From: Limnephilus marmoratus
Taxonomy: Eukaryota; Arthropoda; Insecta; Trichoptera; Limnephilidae
Reading direction: 5' to 3'
DNA: 64,000 bases
NCBI GenBank assembly: GCA_917880885.1
Contig: OU862919.1
Coordinates: 49,513,058-49,577,057 of the forward strand
In this document: positions 1-10,584 of the stretch, one piece after another
Layout of the letters: each line of letters opens with the position of its first letter
Position numbering within the stretch: position 1 is the first letter of the stretch
Made by a program: the position numbers and the translations under genes
The notes under the pieces: generated by a model
The model's database searches: none
Told to the model about the DNA's origin: nothing
The model's input: the letters and a program-made list of their open reading frames with translations, nothing else

Positions 1-735
1 GCCCTCCTGTGTGATGAGAAAATGTTTCAATTACACTGCAAATAATAGTAAAGGCGAAGGAATAACACTTCATTTGTAAGTACACGCAAATTACTTAATA
101 TTATCGATTATTATAAATATTACAATAAATTTTCATGTTTCCCGCTCGCGGTTTTACACGTCATTACGAGACAGAGAACGTTGCATCAAAAAGTAACGAG
201 CATAACAAAGACAACCTGCTAACAGTAGGTCGGTTCACACAGCGTCCCGCACAAGTTTTCTTCTATTGGGAAAGATGGGGTAAAACGTACACAGGGTAAA
301 TCGTTAATTAATTTAATTATGTTTGAATTGTCATTCACAACGCTCGAACCGAGCTTCCTTCCTTGCAAGACACTATAATTTAATATACGTAAACACGCTA
401 GTTGTAGTTAAGCTCTATTAATAATTATAATTTACGCTGTGACTTTATAAACGTAAAATGACAATTAATTCAATATAAATTTATTATGACTTATCAAATA
501 TGAATTTTAGGTTTCCCCGTGATCAACTACGACGACAGAAATGGACCACTGTTGTTCGCATTCAAAGATGCGAACATGATTGGACACCTTCGCTTTACAG
601 CACAATATGTTCAGTTCATTTCAATAAAGACGATTTACATACCACGGTCAAAGGAAAGCGTTTTATAATGTCGTTGATGAAAATTGTAAATAGATTTGTA
701 TACTCATTTGAACCTATGACCTGTACTGTAAAATA
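1..735 (+). CDS. THAP zinc-finger gene fragment, two exons (5' end cut by window)
   Basis: Two exons make a THAP (C2CH) DNA-binding domain. Exon 1 (1-75) reads PSCVMRKC, giving the Cx4C zinc pair, and ends at a GT at 76. An AG at 509-510 opens exon 2 at 511, and the join restores HLFPRD, the expected HxFP-type turn. Exon 2 continues with the conserved Trp (RRQKWTTVV) and the second zinc pair CSVH (STICSVHF), and ends at a stop at 733-735. THAP domains occur in P-element-type transposases and in many domesticated insect proteins. No catalytic domain follows in frame, so this is a fragment or a short protein. The same exon 1 recurs twice more in the window, which favours a mobile-element origin. 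Confidence 0.65.
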
Positions 736-1145
736 AAATATGTTTTTAACAATACTACTATAATAGTACCAATATTGTATTACTAATGATAACTCATATA
801 ATTATAATAAAAAATATTTGCCCGTGTGTCTTGTTTTACCCGCCTTTACCCTCCCCTGTGCGTAGTGTAACCGAGTGAGAGTATCTTGTTATCTCAGTCA
901 CACCCGTGATGTGAAAGCAGTATTCGGCAAAGAAATTAATACGCCGCCCGCTAATGTATCCGTGCCATTCATACATACACATTATTTGATTGTCTATCTT
1001 TATCACACAGGAATAAACTTTTGAATTGAGAAATTATTGAAAATCGCTGAAAACAAAAGAGTGTTCCTTACTTTCCACATTATATTGTGAGTATGTGAGA
1101 CTATAACGAGTCTATTTATTTTATATAACGTCATTGAATACAGCT
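1..1145 (+). repeat. T-family repeat, copy 1 (THAP-exon element)
   Basis: This stretch is homologous, exon and intron together, to 61690-62240 (plus) and 54610-55085 (minus). Shared landmarks are the THAP exon-1 start, the intron beginning, a block near 1020-1140 with 'gctgaaaacaaaagagtgtt', and the end near 'aacgtcattgaata'. Only this copy keeps THAP exon 2. The true 5' end lies outside the window. Confidence 0.7.
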
Positions 1146-1876
1146 AAGTGTATTTTCACCATTATAAGATCCTTGGGTAAGTATAGGATTTTAGTGATAT
1201 GGAATTTAACCGTATAGTTTGGCAAGAAAGTCTAGAAATTAAATCAATTGGAACTAAACCTGTTCATTACTATGGCAACACCGAATTATATGACGTTTCC
1301 TATGGCCATACCTATGGCTGTCGTGTTATCGGGTGTTACGGTTGATTTATTGTCTTAAATCTGAGTAGAATATCGCTGATTTGATAATATTTTTATTCAT
1401 TGTTTGCCTGAATTTAATTAAAATGAATAAATTATTACATAGTGATACAAGAGGGGTTACATTCTGCGTTTTTCAACGCTGCCTAGCCGAGTGTCACGCG
1501 AAGAAGCTTTTGTTTGATTTAGAAGATGTTTAAAAACGAACTGCAGAAATGAATGGTACGTAGTATAGTTTGTTTAATAAATTTCATTAGTATTACAAGA
1601 TTTATGCCAATTTTCGAGCGATAATAATCATTACAATCTGATTTGAGGTTATGTTAAAAAAATTCGAATTTGACATTTCGATTTGACAGTTCATATGCGG
1701 CCACAGGAAAAAGGGAATAACTCAATAAAAAAATAATAAAATGCAATATCTTTAAACTCGTAGAAAAGTTCCTTTTTTCTCGTTTTCTCTTTTTTTCTTT
1801 CTAAGTGAATATTATCTAGTGTGTGTTTTTAAAACTACCTTCTATAATAATAATTTTAATGATGTTTTTCACACAC
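1146..1876. other. Unassigned AT-rich sequence
   Basis: No ORF, RNA or repeat recognised. It ends in a pyrimidine-rich tract and AG (1877-1878) that act as a splice acceptor for the following remnant. Confidence 0.4.
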
Positions 1877-1878
1877 AG

Positions 1879-2192
1879 GTAAATCTGAAACAACGGTAAG
1901 ACGAATCGTCAAGGAAGGGGAAAAGGCAGATGGAAAATTTGAAACACCGGGAAAACGGAAAATGGGCATAATAATAATAATATGTAATAGCATAAGTGCT
2001 GATGATTGGAAAAATTGTTGCAAACACGTGATGAAAATTGAGGCAGAATATTATGCACGAGGCAGTACTATATATGATGATATCGATGAACTGCGTTTAG
2101 ATGAAGATGAAGATACGGAAGAAGAAGAATCACACGAAAACAAAGACAATAATTACATGTCGGGTGTTGAATTAATAGACTTAAATTTTTAA
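1879..2192 (+). pseudogene. Internally deleted DDE transposase remnant
   Basis: An open frame from the AG at 1877-1878 reads SETTVRRIVKEGE and TPGKRK. This resembles the N-terminal helix-turn-helix region of IS630/Tc1-like DDE proteins found widely in insects. It then runs without a break into DDWKNCCKHVMKIEAEYY followed by an acidic tail ending at 2192, which resembles the C-terminus of the same family. The roughly 200-residue catalytic core with its DDE triad is absent, so this is a deletion derivative. An AATAAA lies just downstream at 2213. Family assignment is from memory of motifs, not from a search. Confidence 0.5.
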
Positions 2193-2984
2193 GTACCTAC
2201 GTTTTTATATCGAAATAAACGCCCACTTAAAACTTGTTTTGTTTTATTTTGCTTCTATTAAATTACAGTTTTTTGTGCAATTTTTTTGAAAATACAAATA
2301 CGCTATGGGCCAGTATATCAGTTGAGCTTAAGCTCGGCTTTGGCGAAATGTGGAGCTCAGCGTGGCTTAGCACGTAATCCGTATATCAGTCGTAATCCTA
2401 GAGTTGACCAATTTTAAACGCTTAGTCTATGATAATTTCTATGCAGAACCAATCTATTTATGTTAGTATCTATGGACTCTATGGTTAAAACCAAACTTCA
2501 AACGTCAAATGTCAAACATCGATATTTTTTATTATTTTCTGGTAAGTTTTACGCACAATTTTGTATTTAAAAGCTCGATTTATTATTGTTCATTATAGTT
2601 TTTATTTTATTTTTACTTCGATTTAGATTAATCATCAGAATTGACTAGTTGGATAACGAGTATGAAGTTCTTTGTTAACCTTGCTTTACGTGAATCATTT
2701 CAGAAATCAAAAATACTAGAACACTAAATTTCGCGGAAGAGGGGGTGAAATTGCTGGTGGAGCCGGTCTCATGAAAGTATTCGCTCACTTTGGAGAATAA
2801 AGCGTCCAATGCGGTCAATTGGAATTGGATGAGCTGACTTAAATATAATGGGACCGTTGTTCACCCAGTCGACCGGAGTAGAATCAACAGTCTTCAGAGG
2901 TATGCATATCAATTAATTGTAATATGAAATACTAACTTGTTATGTTTGCCATATCAATTGACTATATGAGGATGAACGAAGAAA

Positions 2985-3445
2985 GGATGCAAGGAAAATA
3001 TACGGCACGAATGTGAATGGTAGAAGAACCCGGGGGTCGTCCGAGGAAGACTGGCTTCAATAGTTGAACCACGCCAAGAGTTAGAATCACAGTAGGGCAT
3101 GTAAAAGAAGATGTATGCACGTTTGGCGATTCATTCTCTGATATTATGTCAGTTAGTTAGTTACTTACTTAACTTAAAATTGATTTGAACTCATATCTTT
3201 CATTTCTGCCGTGTGAATTAATGTGAATATCCCACAAGAGTTCCAACCTCTCCCTGCTAACCTAAGTCAGTGAGAATGCATCTTCTGTGGGATATGTTGT
3301 GAGGGTAAACGGGGTGGATAGGTGAAGGAGTTAAGGCAGAGGAAGGTACGGAAGTACCTGACTATTCAGAAATGATCACCAAAGAAGGCTAAAGCATTTC
3401 AAGCTAGAGTGGTAAGAGTGAAAAATGTGACATTATTGATAATGT
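2985..3445 (+). repeat. A-family repeat with LINE-tail-like segment
   Basis: The first part resembles the C-terminal end of RTE-like ORF2 (MNEERMQGKYTAR then, after a frameshift, RTRGRPRKT). The second part (from about 3230) is a diverged A-family SINE body. The same two-part arrangement recurs at 4090-4510. Confidence 0.45.
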
Positions 3446-3476
3446 TGTAACTGAAAATATATATATACATATATAC

Positions 3477-3770
3477 TCAATTTGGGAGGCGGGAGTGGCT
3501 ACCGCCGCCCCGGGAACCTTTATTGGATAACCAACACCTCTGCCATAAGTCACCCCAGTAGTTCGCTTCGTTTGGTGATTTAGCAGGGGTGCCCGGGTTC
3601 ATGGGGTGAGGTTTGTCTAGTTCTTGGAGGTGGATGACCAAGACACACCGAACCCTACCCACCCCTTAAACCCTTTTCCTTCCTCGTATTCTCCTCTCCT
3701 ACCTTTCTTTAAAAAAACCCTCCACACAGCATCCCCAAAGATGATATAGGCCCTGAGGGGAATTGTTTTA
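3477..3770 (+). repeat. SINE B copy
   Basis: It starts with the B-family 5' block (GC-rich 'ccgccgccccgggaacc') and ends in the shared 3' tail with the palindromic 'ggccctgagggg' hairpin. It lacks about 150 bp of the middle compared with 38490-38955. Confidence 0.7.
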
Positions 3771-3904
3771 CTACTAGCCACTGATTTCAAATAGCATTTG
3801 GATTCTGAGTGGATGTATCACCAACACCAAGGTGATACTGATAATATCCTACCTGAAAGTATGGTGTAACAAAATAACCTGCATTATTTATAATATAAGT
3901 CCAC

Positions 3905-3952
3905 ACATCTGCCCTGATGATGGACACTGTAACGCTAACCGAAACGTTGGCA
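3905..3952 (+). ncRNA. Hammerhead-ribozyme-like motif, copy 1 (degenerate stem II)
   Basis: The core CTGATGA is at 3914-3920 and GAAA at 3941-3944, followed by CGTT and GGCA. Upstream TGCC can pair with GGCA to form stem I. The 20-nt stem-II segment has a damaged 3' side (TAACC instead of TGTCC), so this copy is probably weak or inactive. Confidence 0.45.
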
Positions 3953-4089
3953 AAAATTATCCACCCGACCACCATAACACGGGCTTGAGCATAGCATGGT
4001 GCTCGAAAAATCCACAAATGATGTAACCATTCAAAGCAATGAATAAAGAAAAAATATAAAAAATACAGAAAGGGACGCATGGGCGGGTA

Positions 4090-4510
4090 GAGCGAATGAA
4101 CGAAGAAAGGAGTGTTAGGAGAATATATATTGCAAATGTGAATGGTAGAAATTGGCAATACATTGTGAGTCGGACCATGTCAAGAGTCAGAATAATATAA
4201 GAGTATTTACGAGACGATGTATGAATGTGAATGAGGCAAGGAATGTATTTTTTTATATGAGTAGGTACCCCACAAGAGTCCCAGCTGCTCCCGTCTGGAG
4301 CCAGTGAGACTATGGCATCCTCAATTAGGGTGGTATGTTGTGAGGCTGAAGGTAGTGGAGAGGGAGAGATGGGGGAGTACCTGGCTATTCAGATCTGGCC
4401 ACCAAACACGGCTAACGCCATTTCAAGCAACGTTTCAATTCTGAATGGTGGTCTTATACCAGTCTTACACATCTGTGCTGCTAATATAATATACATTATT
4501 TTAAATGAAT
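4090..4510 (+). repeat. A-family repeat with LINE-tail-like segment
   Basis: The order of blocks matches 2985-3445: a diverged 'atgaacgaagaaagg' segment, then from 4265 the A body ('gagactatggcatcc', 'ctattcagatctgg'). In this reading direction A copies at 23.3 and 47.0 kb end in a tRNA-like block; this one has lost it. Confidence 0.55.
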
Positions 4511-4937
4511 AAGACTGAGTTGTTTGGTGGTCCATCCTCTCTGCCTACCTCTCTACCCCGGAAATGTCGTGGTGGTTAGTTATCAAAACACAAAAACTTA
4601 GATACTTCTACATCAAAACTTTTCAAATTGATCAGTTGACATTAAGGAAGAGAATATAGAATTTTCATGACGAAAAGGTTTATTTTGCAAACATGTATAT
4701 AAGTTATTTCCAGTTATATTGTGAAATACATGGGGGAAAAAATTCGGTGTTTGGGCGAAATTCCTAAAAAATAAAACTAGCGCTACGATAAAGAGTCCAT
4801 CGTCGTTGAGAGCCTGTTTAGCGTTGAGCAGTATCTTACTTTTTGTGCATTTTACTTACAAATCTTGCTTCATTCTACATGGGTGTGGAATGAAGCAAGT
4901 TAACAACTTTTTATAATATTATATTCTTCTTTTTCAG
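4511..4937. other. Harbinger interior, nothing further recognised
   Basis: AT-rich sequence between the A-family repeat and the exon at 4938. It ends in a pyrimidine tract that serves as the acceptor. Confidence 0.4.
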
Positions 4938-5183
4938 CAGAAAAGAAAATCTACTACCGCAACCACCGAGTGGAGCTCTTTGTCAGAATTTAAAATGAAA
5001 ATTTTTGCTTCATATCTCCAAAATGTGCAGGAGGAGCACCTCCTCAAGGTGGAAGGCATCAAGACTGAACTCCAGGAAAACGAGAAAGAACATCTGCTCA
5101 GGGCCGAAAACCTCAAGGCCGAACGCCAGGAAGAACACAAGGAGCACCTCCTCGGGGTGGAACTGATGAGGAGGAAAAACTAA
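4938..5183 (+). CDS. Last exon of Harbinger accessory (Myb/SANT-type) protein
   Basis: After a strong acceptor at 4936-4937 the frame stays open for 81 codons to TAA at 5183. It encodes a highly charged helical segment with repeated EEHLLKVEGIK / KEHLLRAENLK / KEHLLGVELM units, typical of the C-terminal coiled coil of Myb/SANT-like partners of PIF/Harbinger transposases, which help the transposase bind DNA and enter the nucleus. The N-terminal SANT domain was not found upstream; insertions occupy that space. The role comes from the element family and coiled-coil pattern, so it is an inference. Confidence 0.5.
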   Translation, partial: QKRKSTTATTEWSSLSEFKMKIFASYLQNVQEEHLLKVEGIKTELQENEKEHLLRAENLKAERQEEHKEHLLGVELMRRKN

Positions 5184-5400
5184 AATACAAATACTACTTC
5201 CATATTAAGTAATATTTGTACTTTTATACACAAAAATAATAATCCAATTTAAAATACTTTCCTTTTTTATTGTTTTTCAAGTTACAATCCCGTTAAACCG
5301 CAATTAAGCAGTTTGTCAACAGGATGTTAATTTTCAATTACAATTTAAACATATATACATAATATTACGCCTTTTTGCTAAACTGAAATTTAATTGTATG

Positions 5401-5619
5401 GTTATTTCCTTTTGGGGTGTTATGCCGTGTTGCGCTACCTCCTCCTTTAGCCAACGTTTCAACATCCTCTGCCCTGATGATGGACACTGTAACGCTGTCC
5501 GAAACGTTGGCTAAAGGAGGAGGTAGCGCAACATGTGTGTGACACATCTGCCCTGTTCGAAACGTTGGCTAAAGGAGGAGGTAGCGCAACACGGCATAAC
5601 ACCCCAAAAGGAAATAACC
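5401..5619. repeat. Hairpin element with 60-bp arms carrying ribozyme motifs
   Basis: The first 60 bases and the last 60 bases are essentially perfect inverted copies (both contain 'gccgtgttgcgctacctcct'). The loop holds a complete and a partial hammerhead-like motif. A related hairpin without the ribozyme core is at 27512-27627. Confidence 0.75.
5468..5514 (+). ncRNA. Hammerhead-ribozyme-like motif, copy 2 (intact core)
   Basis: CTGATGA lies at 5474-5480, and GGACA...TGTCC forms a 5-bp stem II with a 9-nt loop. GAAA follows at 5501-5504, then CGTT. GCC just before the core can pair with GGC just after CGTT (stem I), and the ACGT at the three-way junction allows the very short or dimeric stem III known from Penelope-like retroelement hammerheads. 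A third, stem-II-deleted relic lies at 5549-5570. Self-cleavage is predicted, not shown. Confidence 0.55.
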
Positions 5620-6309
5620 ATAATATTTTTGGCCGTGAAAATCTAAAATCATATCTGAAATTTAATTGCTTCAAAATTATTTTGTCTTAATCTTCTACAT
5701 TCAAACTTGAATTGTATAATGTAAGAAAAAAATACTGATTTTATTTTATTTTTATAACTGTCATATTATGTAAACAAAACCTAGATAACAACCACTCTGT
5801 AAATTGCCATCTCAACACAGGCGTTTCACACCTAGTGAGATGAGCAATACTCTAATCAAATGTAATATTAAAATAATGAAATAAATAAAATAAAAAATTA
5901 TTACTCCTACTATAACTACACCGATTGTCACGCATGACAATATAGACCAGCTTAATTTAGTAACCATTAAATAAAGTAGGTTATTTCTATGTTGTCGGTG
6001 AAAGCTTTCACCTGAAATATATCCAGATTTTGATCCGTCATTATCTTAATATCTTCATTTTGAAGTATCAAGTCTGTTAAGAATTCTTCTTTTGTGTAAT
6101 TTGTTTGTATTCCTTTGAATATTACACCTGAATAAAGACATTTAAAAAATAAACACTCTGTTATACTTCCTCAGACATTTTTTTTATTTTGATAAGTACC
6201 TATATTATTAATTTTCAGTATGATTGAATGCTGAAGAGGCCTGAGGTAAATTTACAACTACGTTAGCTCAAAAAATAAATAATTACACTAATATAAAACA
6301 TGTAACCCC
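5620..6309. other. Harbinger interior, no gene called
   Basis: AT-rich. A short minus-strand open stretch (about 6130-6010) reads YTKEEFLTDLILQNEDIKIM and could be a non-LTR gag relic, but it is too short to call. Confidence 0.35.
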
Positions 6310-7133
6310 TGCCACCTTGAAACGATATTGGTGAATCTGAGATTGGCATCACAAATAGCTTTCATATTGACAGAAAAGAAACCTTTTTCGGTTCTGGTGA
6401 ATCTCTGCGTTCCATCCACCTAAAATAATGGTTCACTAATGATTAGTCTGCACATTCATAGTCGAATAAGGTATGCAAGCAAAGGGGGACATGTTTGTTG
6501 ATATTGGGATAAGCACTTGGATAAAATGACGTTTAACTTACCAACTTACTTACTTTTAACTTACCGCATGTGCAATCAAGAGCACCAATCACTTTAGGGA
6601 AGCAAGCTATTGCAAAAAATCCTCTTTTTTTCTTCCAAACTTTCAGGATCATTTTTCAAAGTAATGAAAGCAGTTGATTGTAAAACATACAATTGATTGT
6701 AAAACTATCCAAATGTGCTTGCTTGCAGTAGTTTTGTGAACTTTGATTAAGTCCCCCACAGCAATCAGCATGGAGCCAGATGCTAGGTATCTGATTGTCA
6801 AAAGTATCTGGTGTTTTGGAGTGCTTTATTCCTGAAATGAAAACAAGCACACTATGCAGACGGGTACTATATTGTTAGCTACTTTTTTATACCTTTTAAA
6901 AAGCATTTTCACTTACCAGTTAATTTTAGATTTGACATCATTCCTTATCAAATCTAACAAACAATTTACGACCCTTTTGGAGAGACGAAACCTGTAATAA
7001 AATTGAATTTCATCCACGCCAGGAAGTCGTCAGCCCTGTTTCTATATATTCGCACTTTGCGTGGTCTGTTTAAATGTTCTACGAAATAAACGATATCTAA
7101 ATCCTCAACGCTCGAAGAAAGCTCAAACGCCAT
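6310..7133 (-). pseudogene. HARBI1-like Harbinger transposase, disrupted
   Basis: Three exon-like blocks can be read from ATG at 7133. Block 1 (7133-6917) has RPRKVRIYRNRADDF and then, in another frame, FRLSKRVVNCLLDLIRNDV, so a frameshift lies between them; it ends at GTAAGT. Block 2 (6831-6565) contains RYLASGSMLIAVGDLIKVHK and ends VIGALDCTCG, with the first catalytic Asp, again with frame changes. Block 3 (6419-6310) has VDGTQRF and CDANLRFTNIVSRWQG, the conserved DDE_Tnp_4 segment. The C-terminal part with the last acidic residue was not found. Full HARBI1 proteins are about 350 residues; this copy cannot make one. Confidence 0.75.
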
Positions 7134-7349
7134 GCTGATGGTTAATTTATTCATAATGTAATTTACGTACGTAGCAGATGTATATTGAAATCGAAACATT
7201 GGCAAATGTCAAATTTGACAGATGTGTTATTGCCAATAGCGCCACAGCGTCTAGCAAAGGAACTATTCTGCGGCTTAAGCGGCCGATTTGGTCGGTTTAA
7301 GTTGAGCGAGGAATGTGCTCCTTAGCAATGACTGATATACCGGCCCTAT

Positions 7350-7547
7350 GAAATATGCATTTTGCCAGAAGTGTTTTTTTAAAACATAAGTTCTTTGTCT
7401 TATGAGCCATCTTGGTGTTGCCATTTAAAACTAGAAAACGATCGCAGCGCCATCATTTATTTTCTACACTTTCTTGCCAAACTTGTACCTCGCGTGTTCA
7501 ATAATAATGATGGTCACTTATTAGTTGATTGCAGAGTCGTTTATTTA
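7350..7547. other. Unassigned flank of Harbinger element
   Basis: No gene. A 'ggcgcc'-containing block near 7440 resembles parts of the inverted TIR elements that follow. Confidence 0.3.
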
Positions 7548-8573
7548 CAGTTTGTCAAATAAGAGTAGAAAATAAATGAAGGCGCCACTGTTGATCAAAT
7601 GGCAATACTAAACACATAACTCATGGTGTTAAAGTAAAGCTGTGTAACCTACATTTTTATAAAAAAACTAGCTGGTTCCCGGCATGCGTTGCTATGCCAT
7701 TTAATAAAGGAATTATTTCTTCCTGCGTGTCATTTCACAACCGTCCCGTTCCATTTCCGCCTCCCCTCCCTCTCCCGCGTCCCCTTCTACTCCGATTACT
7801 CCACTTTCCCTCTCCCTATTCCGCTCCACTCCCTTCCCCCGTCCAGCGAACCCCCTACCCGAGTTCCCCTCCCCCCTCCCGTATTCCATACATTCAATTT
7901 TCAAACAGCTCGCGTGCCACGTGCTGCAATTTTTTTTACACAAATTTCGTAATGCCAGAGCTTACCAATAGTTTTATACAAACCTTGTCCTGATAATAAC
8001 AAACGCCCAACAAAAAGAACTATCCAATTTGGTGCAGTCGTTCGGAAGTTATGCGCGTACATACATTTCGGCGATTCATTTTTATTTATTTAGATTAAAA
8101 AGGCATAATAGTGGAAAAAATATTTTTTCACTGCAGTATAAATGCCCGCCGATCTCAAAATTAGAATTGCATATAGGTATATTATTATTATACCTTTGCA
8201 ATTTTGTGTTAACATAATGAAGAATAACTATAATGTAATAAAATATAAAGCACAGTTTAGAAATTGCTCACATTTATTTAATACTAAATAAAGTACCTAG
8301 CGTTGCCTGGACTTTAGATCATGTCTCTAATTTTAGATCTGAATGTATTTAACTCATTCAGATCTAAAAGTAGTGTAACGTCATTAGTGTGTCGCCATTA
8401 GTGATTCTTCCTTTCTGTCATTTATGTCATGAAGAAAAAATGTTTTTTTAAATGTGGTTTACTGTGTTCTATACATTCAGTTTCGTTGCACTTCAAAAAA
8501 TATTTGACAGTTAAATTGGTGTTGCCAGTCTACAAATTTAGTATTTTATATTTTCTACTCTTATTTGACAGAC
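7548..8573 (+). mobile_element. TIR element, left copy (interrupted by D-family insertion)
   Basis: It starts 'cagtttgtcaaataagagta' and ends with the inverted equivalent near 8573. A second copy in opposite orientation follows at 8658-9257. A 425-bp D-family repeat (7668-8092) interrupts this copy but not its partner. No transposase ORF seen. Confidence 0.65.
7668..8092 (+). repeat. D-family (RTE-like/SINE) insertion
   Basis: It begins 'ctagctggttcccggcatgc', carries a long pyrimidine-rich CCTCCC tract, and ends with 'gtgcagtcgttcggaag' and 'acatacatttcgg', the usual tail of this insect repeat class. Relatives lie at 10585-10750, 30496-31245 and 47615-48090. The open frames across its pyrimidine tract are compositional. 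Confidence 0.65.
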
Positions 8574-8657
8574 TATATATTTACCAAAATTATACAGAAA
8601 CAATGTTTAAATAGCGTGTAAAATAAATACTACGGAATGTTATCAATGAACTTGTAT

Positions 8658-9257
8658 AGTCTGTCAAAAAAGAGTAGAAAATATAAAAACTTGAACTACT
8701 AAATTTGTAGACTGGCAACATCAATTTAACTGTCAAATATTTTTTGAAGTGCAACGAAACTGAATGTATAGAACACAGTAAACCACATTTAAAAAAACAT
8801 TTTTTCTTCATGACATAAATGATAGAAAGGAAGAATCACTAATGGTGAGTTTAGTTACACTACTTTTAGATCTGAATGAGTTAAATATATTCAGATCTAA
8901 AATTAGAGACATGATCTAAAGCCCAGGCAACGCTAGGTACTTTATCTAGTATTAAATAAATGTGAGCAATTTCTAAACTATGCTTTATATTTTATTACAT
9001 TATAGTTATTCTTCATTATGTTAACACAAAATTGCAAAGGTATAATAATAATATACCTATATGCAATTCTAATTTTGAGATCGGCGGGCATTTATACTGC
9101 AATGAAAAAATATTTTTTCCACTATTATGCCTTTTTAATTTTTTATAAAAATGTAGGTTACACAGCTTTACTTTAACACCATGAGTTATGTGTTTAGTAT
9201 TGCCATTTGAACAACAGTGGCGCCCTCATATATTTTCTATTCTTATTTGACAAACTG
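8658..9257 (-). mobile_element. TIR element, right copy (uninterrupted)
   Basis: Inverted duplicate of 7548-8573 lacking the D insertion. The junction 'ctttttaattttttataaaa' is the empty site. Arm similarity is high over about 600 bp. Confidence 0.65.
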
Positions 9258-9261
9258 TGCA

Positions 9262-9620
9262 TCGACGTGTTGCTATGCACTGAAATGTGATGAATGGAAT
9301 AATTTATTATAATGTGTTCACAGGTTGGTTGGTTACAGACTTGAGTACTAAACGACTAACCGTCTCTGCCGGATCTGCTGCCGTTTATATAGGCTACCGG
9401 TAGAAGTACTGGGAAGGCAGGCAATACGTTTCACTCGATCGTTCCCGAAGGTTCGGCGCTGTACAGTTTAAGTATTGGGTATTAGACTACGCCTTTCCAG
9501 TGGGTGCCGAAATAATAATTACAGACAGACAGAAGTACTTAGTGGCCGTATTAGGCACGGTTCTACCTAGCTAGGCAGGTAGGTACTCTGGCGCCCACTA
9601 ATATGTAAGTAGCTCGCCTG
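9262..9620 (+). other. Possible solo-LTR-like segment
   Basis: It starts TGTTGC, has a TATA-like 'tttatatagg' in mid-segment, and ends near 'ctctggcgccc', which resembles a tRNA primer-binding site. No gag or pol lies next to it and no target duplication was confirmed, so the call is weak. Confidence 0.2.
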
Positions 9621-9817
9621 GAATATTCCTTAATAATTGTGCCAAGGATGGTTCATATTAACCTCGCATTCATTTATTAAAGGGTACCAATTTCGAACAA
9701 TAAGTAATGCCATAGCTGTCCAGATGCAGAACGACTGTGGTAATGCAAAATAGCCGCCCTCGTTGTTAAGTGTTCAGAATACTTTTCCATATCACTAAGT
9801 TGTATGAATTAAATAAC
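9621..9817. other. Unassigned sequence
   Basis: Nothing recognised. Confidence 0.3.
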
Positions 9818-10345
9818 TAGCAGACCCGGCCACACGTTGCTGTGGCTAACAAAACACAACGCCTTTACCCAATCTTTATAAAATCCACACCACCCGCTTG
9901 CCAGCTGCCCGCTGCCTGAATTGAATATTTGAATTTATCGGCTTTTCTCCACTATAATAAGCATGTATTATACATATAAACTAATTAACTCGCCACTAAT
10001 ACTCCACTATACAATGCTTGCAATGCAACACTGGATATTTGAAAGGGAAAATTAAATACCTACTTACTCTAGGACATCTATTTTCCAATTTCTCCCGTAG
10101 AACGAATTTCCAAATTGACTGTAGTACGGCCCGCCAGCCGTTTTTAATCGCACAAAAATATGTTTTCTTTGAATTTCTCGGCTTTTCTCTAATATAATTT
10201 ACACGTATTATACATATAAACATTCCTCTTCAATCACTCTTATCTATTGGTGAAAACCGTATGAAAATCCGTTGCGTAGTTTAAAAGATTAACGCGCACA
10301 TACATTTTGAGCGACTTCATTTTATACTATGTAATGATATTGTAA
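9818..10345 (+). repeat. E-family repeat (RTE-like/SINE), with internal duplication
   Basis: It begins 'ctagcagacccggccacacg' and ends 'tttgagcgacttcatttta'. A shorter relative is at 41414-41710. This copy repeats an internal block twice ('cggcttttctc...ataatttacacgtattatacat' type), explaining its extra ~230 bp. Confidence 0.6.
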
Positions 10346-10584
10346 CAAAAGACTTCCAGAGTTGTTCTTTGTTTATTCATCGAAAACAAACTATTTCATT
10401 CATTCTCCAATCCAAAGGCTACATACACCGGCCTGGAAATAAATTCAGTCACGTTGTTTTGCCATTTACTCTAGGCTCTAGGCCAATATACCAATGCTTT
10501 TTTCTGTTCTGTGTATTTATGAGTACATATAACGTTTTTAAATTCGTTTTGTTCCTGTCTTATTTTTTATAAACATTATACATA
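10346..10584. other. Unassigned sequence
   Basis: No gene or repeat recognised. Confidence 0.3.

Larger units (their letters stand above)
2307..7346. mobile_element. PIF/Harbinger-type DNA transposon with nested insertions
   Basis: The ends are inverted: 'gggccagtatatcagt' at 2307 against 'actgatataccggccc' ending at 7346. Both are flanked by TAT (2304-2306 and 7347-7349), a 3-bp target duplication as in Harbinger elements. It encodes a broken HARBI1-like transposase on the minus strand (6310-7133) and the C-terminal exon of a second protein on the plus strand (4938-5183), matching the two-gene plan of this superfamily. SINEs, LINE-tail fragments and a ribozyme-bearing hairpin sit between 2.9 and 5.7 kb, so the element is old and non-autonomous. 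Confidence 0.75.

Noticed and set aside
3787..4178. 123-codon minus ORF across 3.8-4.2 kb
   Set aside because: Crosses the hammerhead-like motif and repeat boundaries; no domain.
7689..7993. Pro/Arg/Gly-rich ORFs here and at 30424-30791 and 47581-48054
   Set aside because: They lie on the pyrimidine tract of the D-family repeat in all its copies and shift frame between copies.
9262..9620. Complete LTR retrotransposon
   Set aside because: Only a weak LTR-like outline with a possible primer-binding site; no second LTR, gag or pol nearby.
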